Below the pieces are notes generated by a model, which did no database searches, was not told where the DNA came from, and saw nothing but the letters and a program-made list of their open reading frames with translations. From Bradyrhizobium sp. 170 (lineage in GTDB: Bacteria; Pseudomonadota; Alphaproteobacteria; Rhizobiales; Xanthobacteraceae): a stretch of DNA of 64,000 bases. The DNA lies in contig NZ_CP064703.1 of the NCBI RefSeq assembly GCF_023101085.1, forward strand, positions 4,030,001 to 4,094,000, given 5' to 3'. Positions 53,384 to 63,448 of the stretch are shown one piece after another; position 1 is the stretch's first letter, and the number at the start of each line of letters is the position of its first letter. A program made the translations under genes and the position numbers.

Positions 53384-54652
53384 ATGGACGTAGCGATCCC
53401 AGCCAATGAGCCTGAACGGTTTGAAGCGCTGACAAGCTATGCCATCCTCGACACGCTTCCTGAAATTGGATTCGACGAAATCACCGAACTTGCAGCGCAA
53501 ATCTGTGACTGCCCGGCCGCTCTGGTCAGCTTCATCGACCCATCGCGCCAATGGATCAAAGCAAAATACGGACTTCCGGCAGAGCTTTCCGAATGTCCCC
53601 GGGAAATTTCGGTTTGCAAGGTCACAATCTGCAACAACGACATCCTCTACGTTCCCGACCTCCTGAACGATGAACGATTTAATACCAGCCCACTTGTGAC
53701 GGGCGGTTTGAAGCTGCGTTTTTATTGTGGTGTCCCGCTCATTACCCAAGATGGCTATGCCTTGGGCACGTTGTGCGTGGTTGACTTCAAGTCGCGCGAA
53801 CTCAGTTTCGAGCAGCGGGAAGCCTTACGGCGACTATCACGGCAAACTATGGTGCACTTGGAACTGCGTCGGCAGTTGATCGAGCGCAACGAGATGCTGC
53901 GCCAGTTGGAGCTGGCGCGCGATCGAGCAGTAGCCGAGAAAGGTGAATCGGAGCGACTGCTCCTGAACATTCTGCCGCCATCCATCGCAGCCGAGCTCAA
54001 GGCGAGCCAGCGCGTTCAGCCGCGCTTCTTCGACTCTGCGAGCGTGATCTTTATCGATTTCAGCGGGTTCACCCGCATCGTAGAAACAATGGAGCCGGCG
54101 AGCGTCATCGATCAGCTTGACCAGCACTTCACCCGGTTCGACGATATCATGGCAAAGCATCGCCTGGAAAAGCTCAAGACGATCGGCGATGCTTATCTCG
54201 CCGTGGGCGGCGTGCCGGAGCACAATCGCTCGCATCCGATCGACGCCGCGTTATGCGCGCTGCAGATACTCGATCACCTGACCAAGCTGAACCGGCAACG
54301 GGAGAAGCTGCACCTGCCGGCCTGGCTGGCGAGGATCGGAATCAATACCGGACCAGTTATTGCCGGTGTCGTCGGCAAACACAAATTTACCTACGATATC
54401 TGGGGTAACACGGTGAACGTTGCGGAGCGTGTCGAAGCCGCCGGCGTTCCGGGCCGCATCACTATTTCCGAAGCGACCTGGCAGCACATCAAGGGACGAT
54501 TTGAAACGGAGCCCCGCGGCGCCGTGGAGGTGAAGCACAAAGGTCTGGTGAATATGTACTTCCTTAATCGCGTCAAACCCGAATTGTCCTCTGATCCAGC
54601 CGGGACTATGCCGAACGACCGATTTTGGAACCAGGAACGAGAGGCTCACTAA
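53384..54652 (+). CDS. GAF domain class III nucleotide cyclase
   Basis: 422 residues. An N-terminal GAF domain (about 15-160: FDEITELAAQICDCPAALVSFID, FYCGVPLITQDGYALGTLCVVD) is followed by a short signalling helix and a CYCc domain (about 205-390). Metal-binding Asp residues are in IFIDFSGFTRIVE and KTIGDAYLAVGG, and DIWGNTVNVAERVEAAG completes the site. Predicted to make cAMP in response to a small ligand or redox signal. A GTG at 53366 is an alternative start. Confidence 0.9.
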   Translation: MDVAIPANEPERFEALTSYAILDTLPEIGFDEITELAAQICDCPAALVSFIDPSRQWIKAKYGLPAELSECPREISVCKVTICNNDILYVPDLLNDERFNTSPLVTGGLKLRFYCGVPLITQDGYALGTLCVVDFKSRELSFEQREALRRLSRQTMVHLELRRQLIERNEMLRQLELARDRAVAEKGESERLLLNILPPSIAAELKASQRVQPRFFDSASVIFIDFSGFTRIVETMEPASVIDQLDQHFTRFDDIMAKHRLEKLKTIGDAYLAVGGVPEHNRSHPIDAALCALQILDHLTKLNRQREKLHLPAWLARIGINTGPVIAGVVGKHKFTYDIWGNTVNVAERVEAAGVPGRITISEATWQHIKGRFETEPRGAVEVKHKGLVNMYFLNRVKPELSSDPAGTMPNDRFWNQEREAH

Positions 54653-54726
54653 AACGTCGAGTAGAGATCCGTGTTATGAGTCCGGCGCGGATCGATGTGT
54701 CCCTTCATAATCGATGGAGGCTAGCC

Positions 54727-55083
54727 ATGACATCAGTTTCCCGTCGTGTGTTCCTGTCGCTTGCGGCTGCCCTTGCGCCGGCCTCGGCCATCGCCCATCA
54801 CGGCTGGGGCGGATACGATACGTCGAAGTCGTTCACCGTCACCGGCAAGATCCTGAAATCGACCTTCGAGAACCCGCACTGCGAGATCGAGATGGAGGTC
54901 GACGGCAAGCACTGGCACTTCATTCTTGCGCCGCCGTCGCGCATGCAGGCGCGAGGCGCTACCGCCGACTTGATCGCGCCCGGCAAGACCTGCACGGTGT
55001 TCGGCTATCCCCATACCAGCAAGCCGGATGAGGCGCGGATTGAATACATCGTGCTCGACGGCAAGCGCATCGAATTGCGGTAG
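54727..55083 (+). CDS. Exported DUF6152-type protein
   Basis: 118 residues. The N-terminal SRRVFLSLAAALAPASAIAHH has a Tat-like double arginine and a cleavable signal. The mature domain starts HHGWGGYDTSKSFTVTGKI and contains NPHCEIEMEVDGKHWHFILAPPSRMQARG, the pattern of the DUF6152 family. Histidines near the new N-terminus suggest metal binding. It is seven bases before the DUF6644-like gene. Confidence 0.75.
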   Translation: MTSVSRRVFLSLAAALAPASAIAHHGWGGYDTSKSFTVTGKILKSTFENPHCEIEMEVDGKHWHFILAPPSRMQARGATADLIAPGKTCTVFGYPHTSKPDEARIEYIVLDGKRIELR

Positions 55084-55089
55084 GTCAGC

Positions 55090-55578
55090 GTGGAGCACCA
55101 GGCGGCCCCATCGATATTCCTGACCTTGCAGGAAAGCGCGCTGGGCCATGTGATGCGCTCTTCACCTTCGCTTTATCCCGCGGTCGAGATCTTGCACATC
55201 ATCGGCTTCGTCGTGCTGGTGGGGTCGATCCTGGCGCTCGATTTGAGGATGCTGGGGCTTGGGCGCGCGATTGCGATTCCGCCGATGGCGCAACTATTGT
55301 TGCCGTTGTCGCGCGCAGGCTTTCTGCTCGCGATCAGCATGGGATTTTTGCTGTTCTCCGCCGATGCGTCACATGTCGTGAAAAATCCGGCGTTCCAGGC
55401 CAAGCTGCTGCTGATTGCGGCGGCGCTGGTCAATGTCGTGATCGCGCATTCAGGCCCATGGCGTCATGTCAAGAGCTGGCATGGCGAAGTGCCCGGCGCA
55501 GCCAAAGCCACCGCGTTGATCTCGCTTGTGCTGTGGCTCGGCGCGATCTGCGCCGGCCGCCTGATCGCGTATTTCTGA
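55090..55578 (+). CDS. DUF6644-type membrane protein
   Basis: 162 residues starting at GTG with four membrane segments (about 33-52, 66-92, 99-118 and 136-157). HIIGFVVLVGSILALDLRMLG and the histidines on helices 1, 2 and 4 (HIIG, ADASHVV, IAHSGPW) give a look of a heme- or metal-binding membrane bundle. Found as the partner of the DUF6152 gene. Function unknown. Confidence 0.75.
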   Translation: MEHQAAPSIFLTLQESALGHVMRSSPSLYPAVEILHIIGFVVLVGSILALDLRMLGLGRAIAIPPMAQLLLPLSRAGFLLAISMGFLLFSADASHVVKNPAFQAKLLLIAAALVNVVIAHSGPWRHVKSWHGEVPGAAKATALISLVLWLGAICAGRLIAYF

Positions 55579-55589
55579 TGGAGGCCGCC

Positions 55590-56165
55590 ATGCGCCGCAT
55601 GCGCTTCGTCATCTTCACCGTCCTTCTCGGCTTCTGCAGCACGGTGGAGGTCGCCGGCGCCGACGACGCGGCCGATGCCTGGAAGGCATTGCGGGCAGGC
55701 GGTCACGTCGCCCTGATGCGCCATGCCGATGCGCCGGGCGGCTTCGGCGATCCGCCGGGATTCCGCATCGATGATTGCGCCACGCAGCGCAACCTCAGCG
55801 AAAAGGGACGGGCGGATGCGGAAAAAATCGGCGCGCAGCTCAAGCGGGAAGGGATTGCGTTCGAAAAAATCCTGAGTTCGCCGTGGTGCCGATGCATCGA
55901 CACCGCCAAGCTGCTGAAGCTGGGGACGGTCGACACCGAGGCGACATTCGGCAATGTCGTGGTGCTGCACGATCAAAGAGAGACTCTTGCCGCGGGCGCT
56001 CGTGCGCTCATCGCCAAATGGACGGCGCACGGAAACCTTCTCGTCGTGACGCACGGCGCGAATATTCAGGCGCTGACAGGCGTCTCGCCGGCCAGCGGCG
56101 AGATCGTCGTCGTCAAAAGCGGAAGCGGTCGCGCCGAACCTGTCGGCCGCCTGCTTCTCGATTGA
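55590..56165 (+). CDS. Histidine phosphatase family protein, exported
   Basis: 191 residues. A signal peptide of about 24 residues is followed by the phosphohistidine motif LMRHADAPGG (His nucleophile) and the later SSPWCRCIDTAKLL and VVTHGANI with the second catalytic His. Similar to SixA/PhoE-like branch 1 enzymes acting in the periplasm. The ATG at 55590 has GGAGG six bases upstream; an ATG at 55578 overlaps the previous stop. Confidence 0.85.
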   Translation: MRRMRFVIFTVLLGFCSTVEVAGADDAADAWKALRAGGHVALMRHADAPGGFGDPPGFRIDDCATQRNLSEKGRADAEKIGAQLKREGIAFEKILSSPWCRCIDTAKLLKLGTVDTEATFGNVVVLHDQRETLAAGARALIAKWTAHGNLLVVTHGANIQALTGVSPASGEIVVVKSGSGRAEPVGRLLLD

Positions 56166-56177
56166 ACCCGACGCGAG

Positions 56178-56429
56178 TTACCGCGCGTCCGCCCTCGCGT
56201 CTTTGTTGCGATACCGGTTCCAGTTGGCGATCACGGCCTCATATCTGACCGCCTTCGCTGCAGTTTGGATGGGCGTGCCTTCGCCTTGCGTCCCATGGGT
56301 CTTCGTATCTGGAAAGACGATAAAGAATCCGAGCAGGCCGACGACCATCATCCCGTAGATCAGGAAGGCCGTTCTCAGCCAGCGTCTCGATTTAGCCTTG
56401 TGTTCGCTATGTGAGCGTGATTCAGACAT
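56178..56429 (-). CDS. Small single-pass membrane protein (83 aa)
   Basis: A charged N-terminus (SESRSHSEHKAKSRRWLRT) precedes one membrane helix at about 20-41, then a short polar C-terminal tail. No family recognised. It converges with the phosphatase gene and may be a small membrane-anchored accessory protein. Confidence 0.55.
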   Translation of the reverse strand: MSESRSHSEHKAKSRRWLRTAFLIYGMMVVGLLGFFIVFPDTKTHGTQGEGTPIQTAAKAVRYEAVIANWNRYRNKDARADAR

Positions 56430-56558
56430 TTGCGAAATCCATCTGTCAGCCCCAGTCGTTTATGGACCCAGCCGAAGCATGGTGCTGTGAACTGGATCAC
56501 GTAGGGCGTATTTCAATGATGCCGTGCCAGCAGCCGGCGGAGGCTGCGGGGCAGGCGG

Positions 56559-56772
56559 CTAATGGCGCTTCGCCGAATAAACAAACGATTGGTCGTCGTA
56601 TTCGTCAGTCGCAAGCTTGTTCACGTCGGCCTTCAGTTCGCTGAACGACATGATGCCGACGGATGCGTTTGGATGGTTCTTGGATGGCAGCGGTCGCAGG
56701 GTGGCGGCTGTTGCGGCGACCGCAAACCAGCGCGACGGCTACGAAACCGGTGATCGTTCGGTGCTTCGTCAT
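56559..56772 (-). pseudogene. Frameshifted gene for a small exported protein
   Basis: Reading from the ATG at 56772, MTKHRTITGFVAVALV is the start of a signal peptide; skipping one base then continues AVAATAATLRPLPSKNH and MSFSELKADVNKLATDEYDD to a stop at 56559. The total length is 214 bases (71 codons plus one), and the second frame has a stop just upstream, so it cannot start on its own. Either a true 1-base insertion or a sequencing error. The intact product would be about 70 residues with a cleaved signal. Confidence 0.6.
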
Positions 56773-57216
56773 GGGAAACCTCCGTTTCCCCAGCCCACGA
56801 CTGTACGTCAGGGAAACAGCGGCGTGGTTCAACGTCAGACCAATTAAATGAAGGGCAGGGTAGGTGCCGGAAATTGCGGGCCACCAATACGAGCTAGCGC
56901 GCTTGATGCGGGTAAGCGTGCCACACTATACGGCAAGCAGGACACACCGGGAGCCGCGCGTCTCGGGACTGAAAAAAAGCTGATGGGTCGGCAAGAGATA
57001 TCGAATGCGTTGGCCGACAGGCAAATCAGCTAGATGTTGTGTCCAGCAGCTCCCGCAAAAATATTCCGCTTAACATGTCGGGCAAATCAGCGGCATGACT
57101 CCGCGCGTCTCACCCGATTGAGGGGCGCTCGCGATCGTCACGAACGCGCGGTGAGATGCGATGGACGCGAAGCGCGCGCAGGCGAGCGTGCGTGAAGCGT
57201 ACGGCGAAGTCGTGTG
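56773..57216. other. Non-coding stretch without recognised genes
   Basis: Short ORFs here (for example 56848-57033) have no credible family, start site or codon pattern. The right end from about 57108 looks like part of the structured element described at 57217-57458. Confidence 0.4.
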
Positions 57217-57458
57217 GTCCTGACGCCGCGGTGCTGGCGTCAAGTTCTCGAGAAGCAAGCTTCTTGGGGGCGACGGTGGCAAAAGAGCCGTTCACCGGGG
57301 AGAGCTCGCTATAAGCCGTAAAGCCATTGCGCAGGGAAGGCCGGAATGCTCCCGCTGCCCTGTATGCTCGTGTGCATTTTTGTTTGCGCAAATCGCACGC
57401 GAGACCGCGGGTGCAGCAAGCACCCGGTCTTCCCTGCGCCCTCTAAGTTCAGGAGGGC
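57217..57458 (+). ncRNA. Candidate structured RNA / repeated element
   Basis: A run of well-formed helices: TGACGCC/GGCGTCA (57221-57227 with 57236-57242), a 13-16 bp closing helix GCGCAGGGAAGGCC (from 57329) with CTTCCCTGCGC (to 57439) including one G-U pair, CTCGTGTGC/GCACGCGAG (57367-57375 with 57395-57403) with one G-U pair, hairpin CGGGTGC-AGCAA-GCACCCG (57408-57426), and GCCCTC/GAGGGC (57438-57458). Wobble-preserving changes favour an RNA. I believe similar sequence recurs in Bradyrhizobium genomes, but could not check. Strand is uncertain. Confidence 0.4.
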
Positions 57459-57516
57459 AAACGAAGATGCAAACCTCGGGCGCATTGTGTCGCGAGAAGG
57501 CGAAAGCTCGTTCAGC

Positions 57517-57594
57517 CGTCATTGCGAGCGCAGCGAAGCAATCCATCTCTCCGCTTGCCGCGCTATGGATTGCTTCGCTTCGCTCGCAATGACG
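57517..57594. repeat. Intergenic palindrome, CGTCATTGCGAGCGCAGCG family
   Basis: Thirty-base arms (57517-57546 and 57565-57594) nearly identical to the element at 45104-45182; only the loop differs. Confidence 0.85.
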
Positions 57595-57598
57595 CATC

Positions 57599-57686
57599 GT
57601 AGGATGGGTAGAGCGAAGCGAAACCCATCACCGCACGCACAGCGCTCGCGGCATTGATGGGTATCGCTTCGCTCCACCCATCCTAC
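57599..57686. repeat. Intergenic palindrome, GTAGGATGGGTAGAGCGAAGC family
   Basis: Thirty-two-base arms (57599-57630 and 57655-57686) with GTAGGATGGGT outside and AACCCATCA inside. It directly abuts the preceding palindrome, so two element types stand side by side upstream of the GST gene. Confidence 0.82.
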
Positions 57687-57765
57687 AGACGGATTGCTTC
57701 GCTACGGCAGCAATGACAGTCTCAACCAAATCGCGCCCCCCCAAACAACAACCAGAGGAAACCCC

Positions 57766-58401
57766 ATGCTCACGCTTCATCACCTCAACGACTCCCGCTC
57801 GCAGCGAATTCTGTGGCTGCTGGAGGAACTGGGCACGCCCTATGAGATGAAGCGCTACCAGCGCAACGCCGAGACCCGGCTCGCGCCGCCGGAGTTGAAA
57901 AAGGTTCATCCGCTCGGCAAGTCGCCCGTCATCACCGACGGCGATACGACGATCGCGGAGTCCGGCGCCATCGTCGATTACATCATCCGCCGCTATGGCC
58001 AAGGAAAAGATAAACCCGCGATGATGCCGGCGCCGGGAAGCGCGGACTATGAGGCCTACAGCGAGTGGCTGCATTATTCCGAAGGCTCGGCGATGCTGCC
58101 GCTGATGCTGAACCTCTATGTCGGCCGGCTGAAAGAGGCGGGCGCGCCGCTGCATCCGCGCATCGACAGCGAGCTTGCCAACCATCTCGGCTATGTCGAC
58201 GGCGCGCTGAAGGGGCGGGAGTTCTTTGTCGGGGCGTCGCTGACCGGCGCCGACATCCAGATGAGCTTTGTCGGCGAGATGGCAAAAGTGTTCGGGAAGC
58301 TGGATGCATACCCGAACCTCGCGGCCTGGCTGGGACGGATGCACGCCCGCCCGGCGTTCCAGCGGAGCATCGAAAAGGGTGGACCGTACCGGTTTGCGTG
58401 A
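57766..58401 (+). CDS. Glutathione S-transferase
   Basis: 211 residues. The thioredoxin-like N-terminal domain contains LHHLNDSRSQRILWLLEELG and the glutathione-binding IAESGAIVDYII, followed by the all-helical C-terminal domain (about 90-205, LTGADIQMSFVGEMA). The active residue in the first loop is Ser or Asn. Conjugates or reduces electrophiles with glutathione. ATG 57766 has CAGAGGAAA upstream. Confidence 0.92.
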   Translation: MLTLHHLNDSRSQRILWLLEELGTPYEMKRYQRNAETRLAPPELKKVHPLGKSPVITDGDTTIAESGAIVDYIIRRYGQGKDKPAMMPAPGSADYEAYSEWLHYSEGSAMLPLMLNLYVGRLKEAGAPLHPRIDSELANHLGYVDGALKGREFFVGASLTGADIQMSFVGEMAKVFGKLDAYPNLAAWLGRMHARPAFQRSIEKGGPYRFA

Positions 58402-58406
58402 GCGCT

Positions 58407-58540
58407 CCGTCGTTCCGGCCAAGCGAAGCGCGAGCCGGAACCCATACGCCGCGGCCGTCGGAAAGGGCAACTTAGCGCACGCCTTCGTTTCCCAACGGGC
58501 TTTCGTGGTTATGGGCCCCGGCTCAAGGCCGGGGCGACGG
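58407..58540. repeat. Imperfect palindromic repeat ending in CGTCG/CGACGG
   Basis: Left part CCGTCGTTCCGGCCAAGCG with CCCATACGCCGCGGCC, right part GTGGTTATGGGCCCCGG with GGGGCGACGG. It shares the CCCATACGCCGCGGCC and GTGGTTATGGGC cores with the element at 16031-16148. Confidence 0.65.
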
Positions 58541-58723
58541 CGAGGGGGCGGGGGGCCAGCCCCCCTTCATTCCCACCATATCTGGCATAAATATCAGCCC
58601 TGTACCGCAAGTGCTTGGCCAAATCCGGCCGATGTGGTATCTCGCAGGCACTTCTTTCGACCGCCACACCAGACCCGCCCGTTTCGCCCCTAAGGGCCTG
58701 CGGCGGTGGAGATATTTCGCCCA

Positions 58724-60034
<1,311 letters not shown>

Positions 60035-60046
60035 AGGCCTCATTGG

Positions 60047-60529
60047 ATGCGCTGTCCCAGCTGCAACAGTCTCGATACGCAGGTGAAGGACTCGCGTCCG
60101 ACCGAGGATTCGGCCGTGATCCGGCGGCGGCGGGTGTGCATCGCCTGCAACTTCCGCTTCACGACCTTCGAGCGGGTGCAGTTGCGCGAACTGACCGTGA
60201 TCAAGCGCAACGGCCGCCGGGTGCCGTTCGACCGCGACAAGCTGGTCCGCTCGCTGCAGATCAGTTTGCGCAAGCGGCCGGTCGATCCTGAAAGGGTCGA
60301 GAAGATGGTTTCCGCGATCGTGCGCGAGCTCGAAAGCGGCGGCGAGGCGGAAGTATCCTCGGAGGCGATCGGCGAGATCGTGATGGAGCATCTGCGCCAG
60401 CTCGACGACGTCGCCTATGTGCGCTTTGCGTCGGTGTACCGCAATTTCCGCGAAGCCAAGGATTTTGAGGCCGTGCTCGGCGAACTCTCCGCGGAAGACG
60501 ACGCACGGGTCGCGACGTTACGCAAATGA
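60047..60529 (+). CDS. nrdR: Transcriptional repressor NrdR
   Basis: 160 residues. An N-terminal zinc ribbon ([17 protein letters not shown] and [19 protein letters not shown]) is followed by an ATP-cone domain ([20 protein letters not shown]). NrdR senses ATP/dATP and represses ribonucleotide reductase genes. It overlaps ribD by ATGA. Confidence 0.96.
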   Translation: MRCPSCNSLDTQVKDSRPTEDSAVIRRRRVCIACNFRFTTFERVQLRELTVIKRNGRRVPFDRDKLVRSLQISLRKRPVDPERVEKMVSAIVRELESGGEAEVSSEAIGEIVMEHLRQLDDVAYVRFASVYRNFREAKDFEAVLGELSAEDDARVATLRK

Positions 60530-61680
60530 TCTTCCGCATTCTGGAAGACCAGTACGCGCAGAAATCCAAAGAGGCCAAAGCGGCGGACCAGCGCTTCATG
60601 CAGCTTGCGCTCGCGCTCGGCCGGCGCGGGCTGGGGCAAACCTGGCCGAACCCGGCTGTCGGTGCGGTCGTCGTCAAGGATGGCGTAATCGTTGGCCGCG
60701 GCTGGACGCAACCTGGCGGCCGTCCCCATGCCGAGCCCGAGGCGCTGAGACGTGCCGGCGAGGCCGCGCGGGGCGCCACGCTCTACGTGACGCTGGAGCC
60801 CTGTTCGCATTTCGGCAAATCGCCGCCTTGCGTCGATGCGGTGATCGCATCGGGCATCGTGCGCGTCGTGTCGGCGATCGAAGACCCCAATCCCGAAGTG
60901 GCCGGGCGGGGGAATGCCAAACTTCGCGCAGCCGGCGTCACGGTTGATGTCGGCCTCGGCGCTGCGGAAGCCGCGCGCGATCACGCCGGGCATTTCCGCC
61001 GCATCCGCGACAAGCGCCCGCATGTCATACTCAAGCTCGCCGTCTCCGCCGACGACAAGATCGGCGCCGCCGGCCACAAGCCGGTTGCGATCACGGGCGA
61101 GGCGGCGAAGACGCGGGTGCACCTGTTGCGCGCGCAATGCGACGCCATCCTGGTCGGCATCGGCACCGCGCTGGCGGATGATCCGGTTCTGACCTGCCGC
61201 CTGCCGGGGATGGAAGCGCGGTCGCCGGTGCGGGTGGTGCTGGATCGCGCGCTGCGGCTGCCCGGGACCAGCAGACTGGTCCAGTCCGCGCGCCAGACGC
61301 CGCTCTGGGTCATGACGTCGGACTTCGCCGAAGCCCCCGCGGCCATGAAGCTTGGCGCGGCCGGCGCGCAAGTGATGCGCGTTGCGGCGACCGCGCAGCC
61401 GCCCGGGCTCGATCTGCCGGCGGCGCTGCGCGCGCTGTCCGACAAGGGCATCACGAGGCTGATGGTGGAAGGCGGCTCGCGGGTCGCCGCGTCGTTTGTC
61501 GCCGCGGACCTGGTGGATGAAATCTGGCTGCTGCGTGGGCCTGATAAGATTGGGACGGGCGGCATTCCCGCGCTGGACGCATTGCCGCTGTCGGCTCTCA
61601 CCGGGTCGCCTGCCTTCAAGACACGTGCTAGCGAAAGCTTGGATAAGGACACTCTTACGATTTACGAGCGCGCTGTCTAA
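60526..61680 (+). CDS. ribD: Bifunctional riboflavin deaminase/reductase RibD
   Basis: 384 residues. The N-terminal deaminase domain has [11 protein letters not shown] and the zinc ligands in [14 protein letters not shown]; the C-terminal reductase domain follows after about 165 ([26 protein letters not shown]). It performs steps two and three of riboflavin synthesis. ATGA-coupled to nrdR. A palindromic element separates it from ribE. Confidence 0.95.
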   Translation: MIFRILEDQYAQKSKEAKAADQRFMQLALALGRRGLGQTWPNPAVGAVVVKDGVIVGRGWTQPGGRPHAEPEALRRAGEAARGATLYVTLEPCSHFGKSPPCVDAVIASGIVRVVSAIEDPNPEVAGRGNAKLRAAGVTVDVGLGAAEAARDHAGHFRRIRDKRPHVILKLAVSADDKIGAAGHKPVAITGEAAKTRVHLLRAQCDAILVGIGTALADDPVLTCRLPGMEARSPVRVVLDRALRLPGTSRLVQSARQTPLWVMTSDFAEAPAAMKLGAAGAQVMRVAATAQPPGLDLPAALRALSDKGITRLMVEGGSRVAASFVAADLVDEIWLLRGPDKIGTGGIPALDALPLSALTGSPAFKTRASESLDKDTLTIYERAV

Positions 61681-61683
61681 GCT

Positions 61684-61770
61684 CGTCATGCCCGGGCTTG
61701 TCCCGGGCATCCACGTCTTGGCGGCGGATGAAAAAGGAAGACGTGGCCGGGACAAGCCCGGCCATGACGG
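61684..61770. repeat. Intergenic palindrome, CGTCATGCCCGGGCTTGTCC family, inside the rib operon
   Basis: Arms of about 34 bases at 61684-61719 and 61738-61770 share CGTCATGCC..GGGCTTGTCC..ATCCACGTCTT and its complement. Each arm can also fold on itself (CCCGGGCTTGTCCCGGG). Confidence 0.82.
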
Positions 61771-61794
61771 TGGTGAGATAGAGCAGAGCTTTAG

Positions 61795-62403
61795 ATGTTT
61801 ACCGGAATTGTCACCGACATCGGCGAGATCGCAGCCTTGACGCCAACGGCGCAGGGCCAGTTGCACCGCATGCGCATTTCCTGCCGTTACGACCAGACCA
61901 CCATCGCCGATGGCGCATCGATCGCCTGCAATGGCGTCTGCCTGACGGTGGTCGCTTCCGGCGTCGAAGGCGGTAAGACTTGGTTCGACGTCGACGCCGC
62001 CGCCGAAACACTCGGCATGACGACCGCCAAGCATTGGGTCAAAGGCACCAAACTCAACCTCGAGCGCGCGCTGAAGATCGGCGACGAACTCGGCGGCCAT
62101 ATTGTCGCGGGGCATGCTGACGGCATTGCGACCATCGTCAAGCGTGACGATCTGCCTGACATGGCGCGGTTTGAATTGCGCACCGTGCGGGAGCTGGCGC
62201 GGTTCATCGCCACCAAGGGCTCGGTGACGCTGGATGGCGTGTCGCTGACCGTGAATACGGTCGAGGATGTCACGTTTTCGGTGCTGATCATTCCCCATAC
62301 GCTCAGCGTCACCACGCTCGGCGGCTGGCGCGCAGGCAGCGAGGTCAATATCGAGGTCGATCTGATGGCCCGCTATGCGGCGCGGCTGTCGGAAATGAAG
62401 TGA
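61795..62403 (+). CDS. ribE: Riboflavin synthase alpha subunit
   Basis: 202 residues, two lumazine-binding repeats: MFTGIVTDIGEI with SIACNGVCLTVV, and GHADGIATIV with SVTLDGVSLTVN. Dismutates two 6,7-dimethyl-8-ribityllumazines to riboflavin. The short N-terminus and GHADG motif are standard. No FMN riboswitch was recognised upstream. Confidence 0.96.
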   Translation: MFTGIVTDIGEIAALTPTAQGQLHRMRISCRYDQTTIADGASIACNGVCLTVVASGVEGGKTWFDVDAAAETLGMTTAKHWVKGTKLNLERALKIGDELGGHIVAGHADGIATIVKRDDLPDMARFELRTVRELARFIATKGSVTLDGVSLTVNTVEDVTFSVLIIPHTLSVTTLGGWRAGSEVNIEVDLMARYAARLSEMK

Positions 62404-62459
62404 CAGGCAGACATACGGCGCTTAAAACGCCGGCCAGCGAGCAACACGGAAGGTAGTTG

Positions 62460-62951
62460 ATGGCAGACGCGCGGCGCGCCCCTCTAAAAGACCAGACCGA
62501 CATTTCAGGCGCGCGCGCGCTGATCGTCGAGGCGCGGTTCTATGACGACATCCAGGATGCGTTGATGGAAGGTGCGGTCGCCGAACTAAAGGCCGCCGGC
62601 GTGACGCATGACGTCATCACGGTTCCCGGCGCGCTGGAAATACCGGCCGCGATCGCGATCGCGCTCGATGCTGCCGAAAAGAACGGCAAGCCTTATGATG
62701 CGGCAATCGCGCTCGGCTGCGTGGTGCGCGGCGACACCATCCATTTCGAGATTGTCTCGATCGAATCCTCGCGCGCGCTGATGGACCTCGCGGTCGCCAG
62801 AGGTTTCCCGCTCGGTAACGGCATCATAACGGTCAATACCGACGCGCAGGCCTGGGCGAGGGCACGCGCCAGCGAGTTGAACAAGGGCGGCGACGCCGCG
62901 CGCGCGGCACTCGCGATGCTGCGGATCAAGCGCCGGCTGACAAAGGCCTGA
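62460..62951 (+). CDS. ribH: 6,7-dimethyl-8-ribityllumazine synthase
   Basis: 163 residues. Condenses 3,4-dihydroxybutanone phosphate with ribitylamino-pyrimidine. Key features are [29 protein letters not shown] and [18 protein letters not shown] with the catalytic His. GGAAGGTAG lies before the ATG; nusB starts two bases after its stop. Confidence 0.96.
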   Translation: MADARRAPLKDQTDISGARALIVEARFYDDIQDALMEGAVAELKAAGVTHDVITVPGALEIPAAIAIALDAAEKNGKPYDAAIALGCVVRGDTIHFEIVSIESSRALMDLAVARGFPLGNGIITVNTDAQAWARARASELNKGGDAARAALAMLRIKRRLTKA

Positions 62952-62953
62952 CG

Positions 62954-63448
62954 ATGGCAGATCAGAAGAAGCCAGCGAAAAGTCCCGACAAGAAAGCCAA
63001 CCGACGTGGCGCGGCGCGGCTCGCCGCCGTGCAGGCGCTCTACCAGATGGACATCGCCGGCGCCGGGATCAACGACATCTTCGCCGAGTTCGAAAGCCAC
63101 TGGCTCGGCAACGAGGTTGAAGGCGATAAATATCTGCCGGCGGAGGCTGCGTTCTTCAAGGATGTGGTGGCCGGCGTAGTGCGCGATCAGGCCAGGCTCG
63201 ATCCCTTGATCGACGATGCGCTCCAGAAGGGCTGGCCGCTGAAGCGGATCGACGCGATTTTGCGCGCGGTGCTGCGGGCAGGCTCCTACGAGCTGGAACA
63301 TCGCAAGGACGTGCCGGGCCGTGTGGTGGTGTCCGAATATGTCGACGTCGCGCATGCGTTCGTTGAAAAGGAAGAGACCGGCATGGTGAACGCCGTGCTC
63401 GACCAGATCGCGCGCCAGTTCCGCGCCGAAGAGTTCGCGCGTGGCTAG
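62954..63448 (+). CDS. nusB: Transcription antitermination factor NusB
   Basis: 164 residues, all helical. ARLAAVQALYQMDIAG at the N-terminus and VVVSEYVDVAHAFVEKEETGMVNAVLDQIAR at the C-terminus are diagnostic. NusB with NusE binds boxA RNA in rRNA antitermination. It overlaps thiL by eight bases; ribH-nusB-thiL order is conserved in proteobacteria. Confidence 0.96.
   Translation: MADQKKPAKSPDKKANRRGAARLAAVQALYQMDIAGAGINDIFAEFESHWLGNEVEGDKYLPAEAAFFKDVVAGVVRDQARLDPLIDDALQKGWPLKRIDAILRAVLRAGSYELEHRKDVPGRVVVSEYVDVAHAFVEKEETGMVNAVLDQIARQFRAEEFARG

Noticed and set aside
56848..57033. A 61-residue plus-strand ORF
   Set aside because: No ribosome site, no family resemblance and amino-acid composition typical of non-coding DNA.
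57110..57391. Minus-strand ORFs with Arg/Ser-rich products over the candidate RNA element
   Set aside because: Sequences of this kind look like translated repeat DNA; the helices explain the region better.
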